Origin: CAWHXG01 sp963833235
Lineage (GTDB): Bacteria; Pseudomonadota; Alphaproteobacteria; Rhodobacterales; Rhodobacteraceae
Assembly: GCA_963833235.1 (NCBI GenBank)
Contig: CAWHXG010000001.1
Span: 1-64,000, forward strand
Direction: 5' to 3'
Length of the DNA stretch: 64,000 nucleotides
This document shows, one piece after another, positions 8,830 to 17,908 of this stretch. A model generated the notes under the pieces. It had not been told where the DNA came from. It made no database searches and saw nothing but the letters and a program-made list of their open reading frames with translations. The position numbers and the translations under genes were made by a program. How positions within the stretch are numbered: the first letter of the stretch is position 1; every line of letters starts with the position of its first letter.

Positions 8830-9030
8830 TCATCCACGCCCCGCTGGGCCGATGTTCTCCACGTCCCGCTGGGCCGATGTTCTCCACGTCCCGCTGGGCC
8901 GATGTTCTCCACGTCCTGCTGGGCCGATGTTCTCCACGCCCCGCTAGGCCGGTGTTCTCCACGCCCCGCTGGGCCGGTGTTCTCCACGCCCCGCTGGGCC
9001 GGTGTTCTCCACGCCCCGCTGGGCCGGTGT
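8830..9030. repeat. 25-bp tandem repeat, about eight copies
   Basis: A unit GTTCTCCACGCCCCGCTGGG + CCGGT recurs at exactly 25-base spacing, with TTCTCC starting at 8855, 8880, 8905, 8930, 8955, 8980 and 9005. One diverged copy precedes these. Variants differ at one to three positions (CACGTC or CACGCC; CCGAT or CCGGT). Each unit contains GCCC-CGCT-GGGC, a small potential hairpin. Because 25 is not a multiple of 3, any frame through the array cycles through three peptides; open frames across it are by-products. There are no spacers, so it is not a CRISPR. Confidence 0.95.
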
Positions 9031-9203
9031 GCCGGTCACGCGGCAATGCTCTGCGCGGCGGAACGTCCCGGGATGCTGCCGGGGCGGAATACCCGTCTTC
9101 GGATGAGCGACCGCGCGTTTCCCGGCAGCCAATCCCGGCACCGCGGCTTGTTGAACCGGCATCCGCCCGCTAAGTGACCTCGGATCGGGCGGCTGGAGGA
9201 CCC

Positions 9204-10997
9204 ATGGCGGAACAGGACAGCACGGACGAGGCCGGTCGCGCAGGCTCCAAGAAGATCGGCGCCCTGGCCGGGCTGGTGCCGTTCATCCTGCCCTACAGGC
9301 TTCTGTTGGCGCTATCGCTGGTGGCGCTGGTCTTCACGGCCGGCGTCTCGCTGGTTCTGCCGCTGGCGGTGCGCCGCGTGGTCGACGGGTTCCAGACCGG
9401 CGAGACGGCGCTGCTCGACCAGTATTTCGGCGCCGCCCTTGGCATCGCGGCTCTCCTCGCGCTCGGCACGGCGGTGCGCTACTACTTCGTGACGCGGCTT
9501 GGCGAACGGGTGGTGGCCGACATCCGCAAATCGGTCTTCGGCCACGTGATCGGCATGTCCCCCGCCTTCTACGAGCGGATCATGACCGGCGAGGTGCTGA
9601 GCCGCATCACCACCGACACGACGCTGATCCTCTCGGTCGTCGGCTCCTCGGTCTCGTGGTTCCTGCGCAACCTGCTGCTCTTCTTCGGCGGGCTGATCAT
9701 GATGCTGCTCACCAGCGCCAAGCTGACCGGTCTGGTTCTGCTGATCGTGCCCGTGGTGATCGTGCCGATCATCATGCTGGGCCGGCGGCTGCGGGGTCTC
9801 AGCCGCGACAATCAGGACTGGATCGCCCAGAGCTCTGGCCGGGCCTCGGAGCTTCTGCTCTCGGTTCAGGCGGTGCAGGCCTTCACCCACGAAGCGCGGT
9901 CCAACGCCACCTTCGCCGCGCTGACGGAGCGGTCGTTCGCCAGCGCCAAGGCGCGGATCCTGGTGCGTGCGGCGCTGACCAGCATCGTGATTTTCCTTGT
10001 CTTCGCGGGCATCGTGGGCGTGCTGTGGATCGGCGCGCGCGACGTGCGAATGGACGCGATGTCGATCGGCGAGCTGGTGCAGTTCGTGATCTACGCGGCG
10101 ATCATGGCGGCCTCGGTCGCGGCGCTGAGCGAGATCTGGGGCGAGCTGCAACGCGCGGCGGGCGCGACGGAGCGGCTGGTGGAACTGCTGCATTCGGTCG
10201 ACAGCGTCGAGGACCCGGTCCATCCGGTGCGCCCCGCCGCCCCGCGGCGCGGCGAGATCGTGTTCGACGACGTGGTCTTCACCTATCCCACGCGGCCGGA
10301 TAACGCGGCGCTTGACCGGGTGAACCTGCGGGTGGCGCCGGGCGAGACCGTGGCCCTGGTCGGCCCCTCGGGCGCCGGCAAGACGACAATCCTGCAGCTT
10401 CTCCTGCGCTTCTACGATCCCGCTTCGGGGGTTATCCGGCTGGACGGGACGGACCTGAAGGACATGGCGCGCTCGGAGTTCCGGGGCGACATCGCGCTGG
10501 TCCCGCAAGAGCCGGTGATCTTCGCCGACAGCGCGCTGGAGAACATCCGCTTCGGCCGTCCCGATGCCGACGACGCGGAGGTCGAAGCGGCGGCGCGGGC
10601 GGCGGCGGCGCACGATTTCATCATGGAGCTGCCGGAAGGTTTCGCCAGCCAGCTGGGCGAGCGCGGCGTGATGCTGTCGGGCGGACAGAAGCAGCGCATC
10701 GCCATCGCCCGCGCGATCCTGCGGCAGGCGCCTGTCCTGCTTCTCGACGAAGCGACATCCGCGCTCGACGCGGAAAGCGAGCTGGCGGTGCAGCACGCGG
10801 TCGAGGAGCTGGCGGCGGACCGCACGACGCTGATCGTGGCGCATCGGCTGGCGACCGTGCAGAAGGCCGACAGGATCCTGGTGTTCGACAAGGGCCGGAT
10901 CGTGGCCGAGGGCACCCATGGCAGCCTGGTGGCGCAGGGCGGGCTATATGCGCGTCTGGCGCGGCTGCAGTTCACCGGGTCGATGGCGGCCGAATAG
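9204..10997 (+). CDS. ABC exporter, fused membrane and ATPase domains (MsbA-like)
   Basis: This is a 597-residue half-transporter that dimerises in the inner membrane. Residues about 25–330 form a type-I exporter membrane domain with six helices. The ATPase domain has Walker A GPSGAGKTT (about 387), Q-loop VPQEPVIF, signature LSGGQKQ (about 491) and Walker B VLLLDEATSALD (about 510), followed by the H-loop AHRLATV. The ATG at 9204 follows GGAGGA. Rhodobacterales homologues are annotated as lipid or multidrug exporters; the substrate cannot be read from sequence. The convergent or partner context gives no further clue. Confidence 0.9.
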   Translation: MAEQDSTDEAGRAGSKKIGALAGLVPFILPYRLLLALSLVALVFTAGVSLVLPLAVRRVVDGFQTGETALLDQYFGAALGIAALLALGTAVRYYFVTRLGERVVADIRKSVFGHVIGMSPAFYERIMTGEVLSRITTDTTLILSVVGSSVSWFLRNLLLFFGGLIMMLLTSAKLTGLVLLIVPVVIVPIIMLGRRLRGLSRDNQDWIAQSSGRASELLLSVQAVQAFTHEARSNATFAALTERSFASAKARILVRAALTSIVIFLVFAGIVGVLWIGARDVRMDAMSIGELVQFVIYAAIMAASVAALSEIWGELQRAAGATERLVELLHSVDSVEDPVHPVRPAAPRRGEIVFDDVVFTYPTRPDNAALDRVNLRVAPGETVALVGPSGAGKTTILQLLLRFYDPASGVIRLDGTDLKDMARSEFRGDIALVPQEPVIFADSALENIRFGRPDADDAEVEAAARAAAAHDFIMELPEGFASQLGERGVMLSGGQKQRIAIARAILRQAPVLLLDEATSALDAESELAVQHAVEELAADRTTLIVAHRLATVQKADRILVFDKGRIVAEGTHGSLVAQGGLYARLARLQFTGSMAAE

Positions 10998-11061
10998 CCG
11001 GCCGGGCGGGGCCTGGGCCGGTGGCGGGCTTTCACGGCGGCGCGGGCGGGAAGGCGGCGGC

Positions 11062-11959
11062 ATGACCGAAGCTGGCAGGCTGGCCATCGGTACGATCCTC
11101 ATCGGCATCGCCGTCTTCGGGCTCAAATGGCTGGCCTACGGCATCACCGGCAGCGTCGCGTTCTATTCCGATGCGCTGGAGAGCCTGGTGAATATCGCCG
11201 CGGCCGTGGTGGCGCTCGCCGCCATCCGGATCAGCGCCAAGGCCGCCAGACGCCAATCATCCCTACGGCCACACCAAGGCGGAATACCTTTCGGCTGTGA
11301 TGGAAGGCGCGCTGATCGTGGTGGCGGCGCTGCTGATACTGCGCGAGGCTTGGCGCGCGTGGATCGCCCCAGAGATGCTTACCATCGCGCCGGCGGGGCT
11401 GGCCCTGAGCGCCGGCGCGACCGTACTGAACGTCGCCTGGGCGCGCGTTCTGCTCCGCTCCGGGCGGCGGCTGAAATCGCCGGCGCTGGAAGCCGACGGG
11501 CGGCATCTGATGACCGATGTGGTTACCTCCGTTGGGGTCGTGGTAGGGCTGATCTTGGTCGGGCAGACCGGCCTTGTCTGGCTCGATCCGGCCATCGCCG
11601 TTCTGGTGGCTGCCAACGTCCTCTGGTCGGGGTGGTGCCTGATGCGCGCCTCGATCGCGGGGCTGATGGACGAGGCGCCGGGGCCGGAGGTACTGGCCCG
11701 GGTCGAGACGCTGATCGCGTCCCACGGCGAGGGCGCGCTTCAGGCGCACGACCTGCGGATGCGCCGCACGGGGCCCCTGACCTTCGTGGAGTTCCACCTG
11801 ATCGTTCCGGGCGGCATGACAGTGGCACGGTCGCACGTGATCTGTGACCGCATCGAGGCCGCCCTGCGCGGGGCGCTGGAGGATGCCGTGATCTCCATCC
11901 ACGTGGAGCCGGACCACAAGAGCAAGAGCGGCGACGTGGTGGCCATCGAGCCGGATTAG
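11062..11959 (+). pseudogene. Cation diffusion facilitator (CDF) family transporter, one frameshift
   Basis: CDF proteins exchange divalent metal ions for protons across the inner membrane. The N-terminal part (MTEAGRLAIGTILIGIAVFG, then SVAFYSDALESLVNI with the first metal-site region SDALES) and the C-terminal part (EGALIVVAALLILREAW through EADGRHLMTDVVTSVGV and the cytoplasmic domain) are in different frames. They join near 11245, where the family motif ANHPYGHTKAEYLSAVMEG appears after removing one base. The interval is 3n+1 long, so one extra base accounts for it. Corrected size is about 298 residues. It follows the ABC exporter by 64 bases. Confidence 0.85.
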
Positions 11960-12097
11960 GCGTCAGGTCCGCAAGCGTGCGGCGCACGTCATGCACCCTG
12001 TCGGCCAACTCCGGGCGCGCCCGTCCCCGCGTCACACTTGCGCTGGCGTCCGCGACCTTCCACATCCTGAGCAAAACACGTTCTGGGAGGAACCGCC

Positions 12098-14002
12098 TTG
12101 ACCGCATTCACAAACATCGAGTCCCGCGACGCGATCCAGGGCGAGATGCCGTGGAAGGACCGGGGCCTGCCAGGTACGGTGCACGGCGCCATCGCGGCGA
12201 CGGCCAGGGCGAACGGGCCGCGCCCGGCGATTTCCTTCCAGCTTCTTTCGGATCCCAAGGCGAAGGCCGAGACGCTGAGCTGGGCCGATCTTCTTGGCCG
12301 CGTCACCCAGGCGGCGAACCTCTTTCGGGATCTGGGCATCGGCGAGGGCGACGTCGTGGCCTTCCTGCTGCCCAATTGCAACGAGACGGCCGTGACCCTA
12401 CTCGGCGGCATGACGGCAGGGATCGTCAACCCGATCAATCCGCTGCTCGCCGTGGAGCAGATCGCGGGGCTTCTGAACGAGAGCAAGGCCAAGGTGCTGG
12501 TGACGCTGAAATCGTTCCCCAAGACCGACGTGGCGCAGAAGGCCGCGCAGGCGGCGGCCTTCGCGCCGTCCGTCAAGACGGTGCTTGAGGTGGACCTGCT
12601 GCACTATCTGACCCCGCCGAAGAGCTGGATCGTGCCGCTGGTGCGCCCGAAGACCGAGGTCCGGCATCAGGCGCGCATCCTCGATTTCACCGCCGAGCTG
12701 GCCAAGCACCCGGCCGACAGGCTGAGCTTCGCCGAGAGCGGCGGGGACAGGACGGCGGCCTATTTCCACACCGGCGGCACCACCGGGACGCCGAAGCTGG
12801 CGCAGCACCGCTATTCGGGGATGATCTACAACGGATGGCTCGGCAGCCGCCTGATCTTCACCAGCTCGGACGTGCTGATCTGCCCCTTGCCGATGTTCCA
12901 CGTGTTCGCCTGCTACCCGATCCTTATGTCGGTCATCCAGGCGGGGGCCCATGTGGTCTTCCCGACGCCGGCGGGCTACCGCGGCGACGGCGTGTTCGAC
13001 AATTTCTGGAAGCTGATCGAGCGCTGGCAGGTGACCTTCCTGATGACGGTGCCCACGGCGCTGGCAGCGCTGCTGCAGCGGCCCGTGAATGCCGACGTCT
13101 CGAGCCTGAAGACGGCGATCTCGGGCTCTGCCCCGCTGCCGCTGGAGCTCTACCGCAAGTTCGAGGGTGTCACCGGGGTTCAGATCGCCGAAGGCTACGG
13201 GCTGACCGAGGCGACCTGCCTGGTTTCGTGCAACCCGTTCGCGGGCGTCAAGAAGGTCGGGTCCGTGGGCCTCCCCCTGCCCTACACCGACGTGCGCATC
13301 CTGCATTGCGAGGAGGACGGCACTGTCTCCCGAGAATGCGAGGTCGAGGAGGTCGGCGAGATCTGCGTGTCCAACCCAGGCGTGGTCGAAGGATCGACCT
13401 ATACGGAAGCCGGCAAGAACCTGGGCCTCTACGCCGATCGCACCTATCTGCGCACCGGCGATCTGGGACGGCTGGACGCCGACGGGTACCTGTGGATCAC
13501 CGGGCGCCAGAAGGACCTGATCCTGCGCGGCGGGCACAACATCGACCCCGCGCAGATCGAGGACGCGCTGATGGGCCATGAGGCGGTGGCGTTCGTGGGC
13601 GCGATCGGCCAGCCTGATGCCCATGCAGGCGAGCTGCCCTGCGCCTATGTGGAGCTGGTCGGCGGGCAGTCGGTGGACCCCGCGGTGCTGCTGGCGCATT
13701 GCCAGGGCCGCATCCACGAACGCGCGGCGATGCCCAAGCACATCGAGGTGCTGAAAGAGCTGCCGAAGACGGCGGTCGGCAAAGTCTTCAAGCCCGACCT
13801 GCGCAAGCGGGCGATCACCCGCGTCTTCGATGCAGCCTTCGACAAAGCCGGGCTGCCTCTGCGGGTCGCGCAGGTGGTCGAAGATAGGAAGACGGGCCTG
13901 ACCGCCGAGATCGCGCGCCAAGACGGCGTGGATGCCGCTGCGGTAGACGACGTGCTCGGCGCCTTCACGGTGCCGTGGCGCTGGAGCGACGAGGCCGACT
14001 GA
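12098..14002 (+). CDS. Acyl-CoA synthetase (AMP-binding, FadD-like)
   Basis: The 634-residue enzyme adenylates a carboxylic acid and transfers it to CoA. The TTG at 12098 is chosen because GGGAGG lies 7 bases upstream. ANL-family motifs are present: A3 TGGTTGTPKL (about residue 226), A5 EGYGLTEATCL, A7 YLRTGDLG, A8 GRQKDLILRGGHNI and the C-terminal catalytic Lys in PKTAVGKVFK. Substrate is not evident; the sequence style fits medium- or long-chain or aryl acids. It stands alone between the CDF gene and a convergent PRC-barrel gene, and could feed the beta-oxidation enzymes at 30–39 kb. Confidence 0.88.
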   Translation: MTAFTNIESRDAIQGEMPWKDRGLPGTVHGAIAATARANGPRPAISFQLLSDPKAKAETLSWADLLGRVTQAANLFRDLGIGEGDVVAFLLPNCNETAVTLLGGMTAGIVNPINPLLAVEQIAGLLNESKAKVLVTLKSFPKTDVAQKAAQAAAFAPSVKTVLEVDLLHYLTPPKSWIVPLVRPKTEVRHQARILDFTAELAKHPADRLSFAESGGDRTAAYFHTGGTTGTPKLAQHRYSGMIYNGWLGSRLIFTSSDVLICPLPMFHVFACYPILMSVIQAGAHVVFPTPAGYRGDGVFDNFWKLIERWQVTFLMTVPTALAALLQRPVNADVSSLKTAISGSAPLPLELYRKFEGVTGVQIAEGYGLTEATCLVSCNPFAGVKKVGSVGLPLPYTDVRILHCEEDGTVSRECEVEEVGEICVSNPGVVEGSTYTEAGKNLGLYADRTYLRTGDLGRLDADGYLWITGRQKDLILRGGHNIDPAQIEDALMGHEAVAFVGAIGQPDAHAGELPCAYVELVGGQSVDPAVLLAHCQGRIHERAAMPKHIEVLKELPKTAVGKVFKPDLRKRAITRVFDAAFDKAGLPLRVAQVVEDRKTGLTAEIARQDGVDAAAVDDVLGAFTVPWRWSDEAD

Positions 14003-14044
14003 GGGCCGAGGACAACATCACCCCGGGAAGGCGCCAGACAGAAA

Positions 14045-14069
14045 GGCCGCACCCGATGAGGGCGCGGCC
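14045..14069. terminator. Hairpin between convergent genes
   Basis: GGCCGC at 14045–14050 and GCGGCC at 14064–14069 form a perfect 6-bp stem around a 13-base loop, 43 bases after the acyl-CoA synthetase stop and before the convergent PRC-barrel gene. It is followed by ATCTATATTT rather than a clean T tract, so it is a weak or bidirectional terminator candidate. Confidence 0.4.
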
Positions 14070-14105
14070 GATCTATATTTCAGAAAGAAGCTTTCGCGGT
14101 GGCGA

Positions 14106-15581
14106 TCAGCCCTCGTAGCGGGGCATCGATTCCAGTTCTTCCTCGGTCATCGGAACGAAGACGCGAAGATCGCCGGCTTCGCTCCGCATGACGTCGAGCT
14201 GATCGAAGGCGATCTGCACCGGCTTCTCGCCAAGGCCAAGGAAGCCGCCGACATCGATGATCACGCTCTCAAGCGTTCCGTCGCTGACCAACACCAGATC
14301 GCCGATCTCGCCCAGGTCCTCGTCTTCGGCGCCATAGACCCGCGCGCCGATCAGGGTCTGCGCGTCGTAGTCGCCACCGGCCACTTGGGTATAGCCGTCA
14401 CGCGCTGTCATCTCGGCAGCAGCGGGTGCGGTCGTGGTGACGGCGGCGGTGTCGGCAACCTCTGCCTCGGGCTCGGCGAGGACCTCGGTCTCGGCCACTT
14501 CGGCCTCGGGCTCCGCAACCGGTTCCTCGAGCAGGCTGGCGGCTGGCTCCTCCGTCGCGGGCTCCTCGGCGACCGGCGCCTCGGCGGCGGCCATCTCGGT
14601 CTCGCCCTCGCTTTCCTGGAAGGTCACGTTTGGCTCGCCGGCCTGGGTGAACTCGACCACCGGTTCGCCAGCGGACGTGAACTCGACCGTCGGTTCGGCG
14701 GATTCGAAGCTCACAGTGGGCTCGGCCCGCTCGTAGGTGACGTTCTCCGCCATGTCGCCGGACGCCTCCTGGAACGTCACCACAGGCTCGGACTGGCTCA
14801 TCGTCACCTCGACGTCATCACGCTCGGTGATCTCGCCGGCCGTCCCGGTGGCATATTCCTGTCCGGACATCCGGTCTTCGACCAAGATCCCGGGGCTGTT
14901 CTCCGCATCGTCCGCCGTGCTGAGCTCGAGCTCTACCGTGGGTGCTGCCTGGCTGACCCGCACTTGCGGCTCGGACTGACGAACCTCGACCGTTGGCCGG
15001 GCATTCGCCACGTCCACGCCGGGGCGGGGCATGGTGATGATGATCTCGGGGGCCTGCTGCTCGATCGTGATGGTCGGCTGCGGCATCTGCACCGTGATGG
15101 TGGGCGCCGCCTGACGCACCAGGATCTGTGCGCCGGCCTCGCGGACGGTCACGGTCGGGTTGGCTTCGCCCACGACGACCTCGGTGTCGCCGCCCTGCAG
15201 TTCGACCTGCGGCGTTGCCTGATCCACGTAGACCCGGCCCTGAATGGCCACCTCGTCGGAGATACGGATGCGCTGGTCCTCCACCGCGGCAAGTTCGCCC
15301 TCGGCGGCATCGCCATCGGTGGCCTCGCCACTGGCGGCGGCATCGCGGGTCTCGACGATCTGCACCGAAACCAGACGGCACTGTTCAAGATCGTTGGCCT
15401 CGATCAGCGCGGCGATTTCTTCTTCCGTCCGCTCGATGCCCTCAGGGAGATCGCTCTCCAGCAGGCGTTCGAGCTCCGCACAGCTTTCGGCGTCCTGGGC
15501 CGAGGCGGGCAGGGCGATGGCGAAAGGCACCGAAAGGGCGGTCCCCAACAGCAGAGTGTGCAGGGCGGTTTTCGTGTTCAT
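14106..15581 (-). CDS. Secreted PRC-barrel domain protein with repeated beta-strand core
   Basis: The product is 491 residues. Residues 1–29 are a Sec signal peptide ending ALPASAQ. A short Glu-rich segment follows (about 30–70). From about 120 to 340 the chain is built from recurring Pro-Thr/Gln-Val-x-Val-x-(Gln/Arg)-like strands, for example APTITVQMPQPTITIEQQAP and EPTVSFESAEPTVEF. An Ala/Glu/Pro-rich linker (about 345–400) leads to a C-terminal PRC-barrel (about 415–485, DAQTLIGARVYGAEDEDLGE). PRC-barrel proteins often bind partners at membranes. An envelope-associated role is inferred; no enzymatic motif is seen. Start is the ATG before the signal peptide; tRNA-Thr lies upstream. Confidence 0.8.
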   Translation of the reverse strand: MNTKTALHTLLLGTALSVPFAIALPASAQDAESCAELERLLESDLPEGIERTEEEIAALIEANDLEQCRLVSVQIVETRDAAASGEATDGDAAEGELAAVEDQRIRISDEVAIQGRVYVDQATPQVELQGGDTEVVVGEANPTVTVREAGAQILVRQAAPTITVQMPQPTITIEQQAPEIIITMPRPGVDVANARPTVEVRQSEPQVRVSQAAPTVELELSTADDAENSPGILVEDRMSGQEYATGTAGEITERDDVEVTMSQSEPVVTFQEASGDMAENVTYERAEPTVSFESAEPTVEFTSAGEPVVEFTQAGEPNVTFQESEGETEMAAAEAPVAEEPATEEPAASLLEEPVAEPEAEVAETEVLAEPEAEVADTAAVTTTAPAAAEMTARDGYTQVAGGDYDAQTLIGARVYGAEDEDLGEIGDLVLVSDGTLESVIIDVGGFLGLGEKPVQIAFDQLDVMRSEAGDLRVFVPMTEEELESMPRYEG

Positions 15582-15691
15582 GGGTCTCTCCGATCGGGAA
15601 ATTGTGATTGGGAAACAGGCAGGATTAAGCAAGGTTCCGCCCACGTGCCGTGAGGTAAACCCAAGTGTCCGCCGATCCGAGGGAGGGAGAG

Positions 15692-15766
15692 TGGTGCCGC
15701 AGGGGAGGATTGAACTCCCGACCTCACCCTTACCAAGGGTGCGCTCTACCACTGAGCTACTGCGGC
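15692..15766 (-). tRNA. tRNA-Thr (anticodon GGT)
   Basis: On the minus strand the acceptor GCCGCAG pairs with CTGCGGC, the D arm is GCTC-AGTGGTA-GAGC, the anticodon stem CACCC/GGGTG encloses TTGGTAA with anticodon GGT, and the T arm GGGAG-TTCAATC-CTCCC is perfect. CCA is encoded. Confidence 0.96.
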
Positions 15767-15902
15767 CCCGTGCCGGGTCGGGCGGTGGCCGCGCGCCGGC
15801 GATGGCGTGGCGGGTCGTTACGCGCAAAGCCGCTTTCAGGCAAGGCCCTTCGTGGCGGTGTGTGGTGGACGCTCCCACGGGGCTGCGCTAAGCACTTGGC
15901 CC

Positions 15903-16112
15903 ATGACGCGTGGCCCTCAGGACGAGACACCGCGGCCCGCCCGTGCGGCCGGGCCCGCGCGCCGCGATCCCGGCGAAGACAGGCTGGCGCAGGCATTGCG
16001 CGCGAACCTGCAACGTCGCAAGGCTCAGGCACGGGCTCGGGCGGCGAGCCCCAAGCCCGATACGGTACAAGGCGGCACGGCGCAGCAGAACGCCGGCCGG
16101 GACGAGGAGTGA
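15903..16112 (+). CDS. Small basic hypothetical protein upstream of murA
   Basis: This gives a 69-residue, Arg/Ala-rich protein with a predicted helix DRLAQALRANLQRRKAQARA in the middle and polar tails. It begins at ATG 15903 and its stop TGA (16110–16112) lies four bases before the murA start, so it is very likely co-transcribed with murA. Similar short proteins occur at this place in other Rhodobacterales as far as I recall. No function is known. The low-complexity ends leave some doubt about the start. Confidence 0.6.
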   Translation: MTRGPQDETPRPARAAGPARRDPGEDRLAQALRANLQRRKAQARARAASPKPDTVQGGTAQQNAGRDEE

Positions 16113-16116
16113 GCGG

Positions 16117-17391
16117 ATGGACAGGATCGTGGTGCATGGCGGCACCGAGCTGAACGGGCGGATCGCGATCGCCGGCGCCAAGAACGCCTGCCTCGCGCTG
16201 ATGCCGGCGACGCTGCTGACCGACCAGCCGCTGACGTTCACGAACGCGCCGCGGCTCTCCGACATCGCGACGATGTCGACGCTGCTGCGTTCGCTCGGGG
16301 CCGAGGTGGCGAGCCTGCAGGACGGGCACGTGCTGGCCCTGTCCTCGCACGATCTGACCGGGCTGCGCGCCGATTACGAGATCGTCCGCAAGATGCGGGC
16401 CTCCATCCTGGTGCTGGGGCCGCTGCTGGCGCGTCACGGCCAGGCGATCGTCTCGCTGCCCGGGGGCTGCGCGATCGGCGCGCGGCCGGTCGACCTGCAT
16501 CTCCAGGGGCTCGAACGGCTCGGCGCGACGCTTGAGCTGCGCGACGGCTATGTGCATGCAGAGGCGCCGGGCGGCCTGCGGGGCGGGATCGTGGAGTTTC
16601 CCTTCGTCTCAGTCGGAGCGACCGAGAACCTGCTGATGGCGGCGACGCTGGCGAAGGGCACCACGGAGCTGCGCGGCGCGGCGCGGGAGCCCGAGATCGT
16701 CGATCTCGCGAGGTGCCTGCGGGCGATGGGCGCCCAGATCGAGGGTGAGGGCACCGATACCATCACCGTGGAAGGCGTGGACGTCCTGCACGGGGCCACC
16801 CACCGCGTCGTCGCCGACCGGATCGAGCTGGGCACCTACATGCTGGCACCCGCCATCGCCGGCGGGCGGGTTACCCTTCTTGGCGGGCGGATGGAGCTGA
16901 TCGGCGCGTTCGCCGAGAAGCTCGGCGAGGCCGGCATCGAAGTGACCGAAACGCCGGAGGGGCTGGAGGTGGCGCGGGCCAACGGCCGGGCCAGGGCGGT
17001 CGACGTGGCGACCGCGCCCTATCCCGGCTTCCCCACCGATCTGCAGGCCCAGATGATGGCGCTGCTGTGCACCGCGCAGGGGGTCAGCCGGCTCGAGGAG
17101 CGGATCTTCGAGAACCGCTTCATGCACGCGCCGGAGCTGACCCGGATGGGCGCCCGGATCGAGGTGCAGGGCGGCACGGCGAAGGTCACCGGGGTGGAGC
17201 GGCTGCGCGGCGCGCCGGTGATGGCGACCGATCTGCGCGCCTCCGTCTCGCTGATCCTCGCCGGGCTGGCCGCCGAGGGCGAGACGGTGGTGCAGCGGGT
17301 CTACCATCTGGATCGCGGATACGAGCGCGTGGAGGCGAAGCTGAGCGGCTGCGGCGCGCGGATCGAACGACTGAGCGAGGCGGTGGCATGA
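16117..17391 (+). CDS. murA: UDP-N-acetylglucosamine 1-carboxyvinyltransferase MurA
   Basis: MurA transfers enolpyruvate from PEP to UDP-GlcNAc, the first committed step of peptidoglycan synthesis, in the cytoplasm. The 424-residue product has the N-terminal GGTELNGRIAIAGAKNACLA motif, the catalytic loop PGGCAIGARPVDLHLQGLE with the reactive Cys at about residue 116 (fosfomycin target), and the conserved YPGFPTDLQAQMMALL and RASVSLILAGLAAEGET segments. Length is normal. It overlaps the DUF2948 gene by four bases (ATGA). Confidence 0.97.
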   Translation: MDRIVVHGGTELNGRIAIAGAKNACLALMPATLLTDQPLTFTNAPRLSDIATMSTLLRSLGAEVASLQDGHVLALSSHDLTGLRADYEIVRKMRASILVLGPLLARHGQAIVSLPGGCAIGARPVDLHLQGLERLGATLELRDGYVHAEAPGGLRGGIVEFPFVSVGATENLLMAATLAKGTTELRGAAREPEIVDLARCLRAMGAQIEGEGTDTITVEGVDVLHGATHRVVADRIELGTYMLAPAIAGGRVTLLGGRMELIGAFAEKLGEAGIEVTETPEGLEVARANGRARAVDVATAPYPGFPTDLQAQMMALLCTAQGVSRLEERIFENRFMHAPELTRMGARIEVQGGTAKVTGVERLRGAPVMATDLRASVSLILAGLAAEGETVVQRVYHLDRGYERVEAKLSGCGARIERLSEAVA

Positions 17392-17864
17392 CCGACGATG
17401 CCCGCTTCGAGGATGCGCGCGAGGCGCCCATCGCGCTGATCGCGCACTCTCCCGAGGACGTGCCGGTGATCTCGGCGCTTCTGCAGGATGCCGTGTTCCC
17501 CGCCTCCGAGATGCGGTGGGAGCGCAGCGCGCGCCGCTTCGCGATGCTGATCAACCGTTTCCGCTGGGAGGACGGGGCCGCAAGCGCGGGCCGGCGCCCG
17601 GCGGAGCGGGTGCGGAGCCTTCTCGTCGTGGCCGACGTGGTGCGGGTCGCGACCCAGGGGATGGGCCCGCGCGAGGCCGATACCGTCCTGTCGCTTCTGT
17701 CGGTGGAGTTCGTGCCGGGCGAAGACGGCACCGGCGACGTGCTGCTGACCCTGGCCGGGGATGGCGCGGTGCGGATCGGCGTGGAATGCCTCGACCTGAC
17801 CCTGCGCGACGTGACCCGCCCCTATCTGGCGCCATCGCGCCGCGTGCCCGGCCATCCCGAATAA
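17388..17864 (+). CDS. DUF2948 family protein
   Basis: This gives a 158-residue cytoplasmic protein with recognisable family blocks: LIAHSPEDVPVISALLQDAV near the N-terminus, ERSARRFAMLINRFRWED in the middle, and VLLTLAGDGAVRIGVECLDL near the end. The function is unknown. It starts inside the murA stop (ATGA) and is followed by hisD; this murA–DUF2948–hisD arrangement is widely kept in Rhodobacterales, which suggests co-expression rather than a clear role. Confidence 0.88.
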   Translation: MTDDARFEDAREAPIALIAHSPEDVPVISALLQDAVFPASEMRWERSARRFAMLINRFRWEDGAASAGRRPAERVRSLLVVADVVRVATQGMGPREADTVLSLLSVEFVPGEDGTGDVLLTLAGDGAVRIGVECLDLTLRDVTRPYLAPSRRVPGHPE

Positions 17865-17908
17865 GGGTCATGGTTGAGGCGCCCCCGGTCCCTCGGTAAG
17901 AGCGGGCG

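Noticed and set aside
8830..9030. CRISPR array
   Set aside because: Repeats are directly adjacent with no unique spacers, and no cas genes are present.
8671..9177. Open frames on both strands across the 25-bp repeats
   Set aside because: They pass through the tRNA gene or cycle through the repeat in three frames; the peptide repetition merely reflects the DNA repeat.
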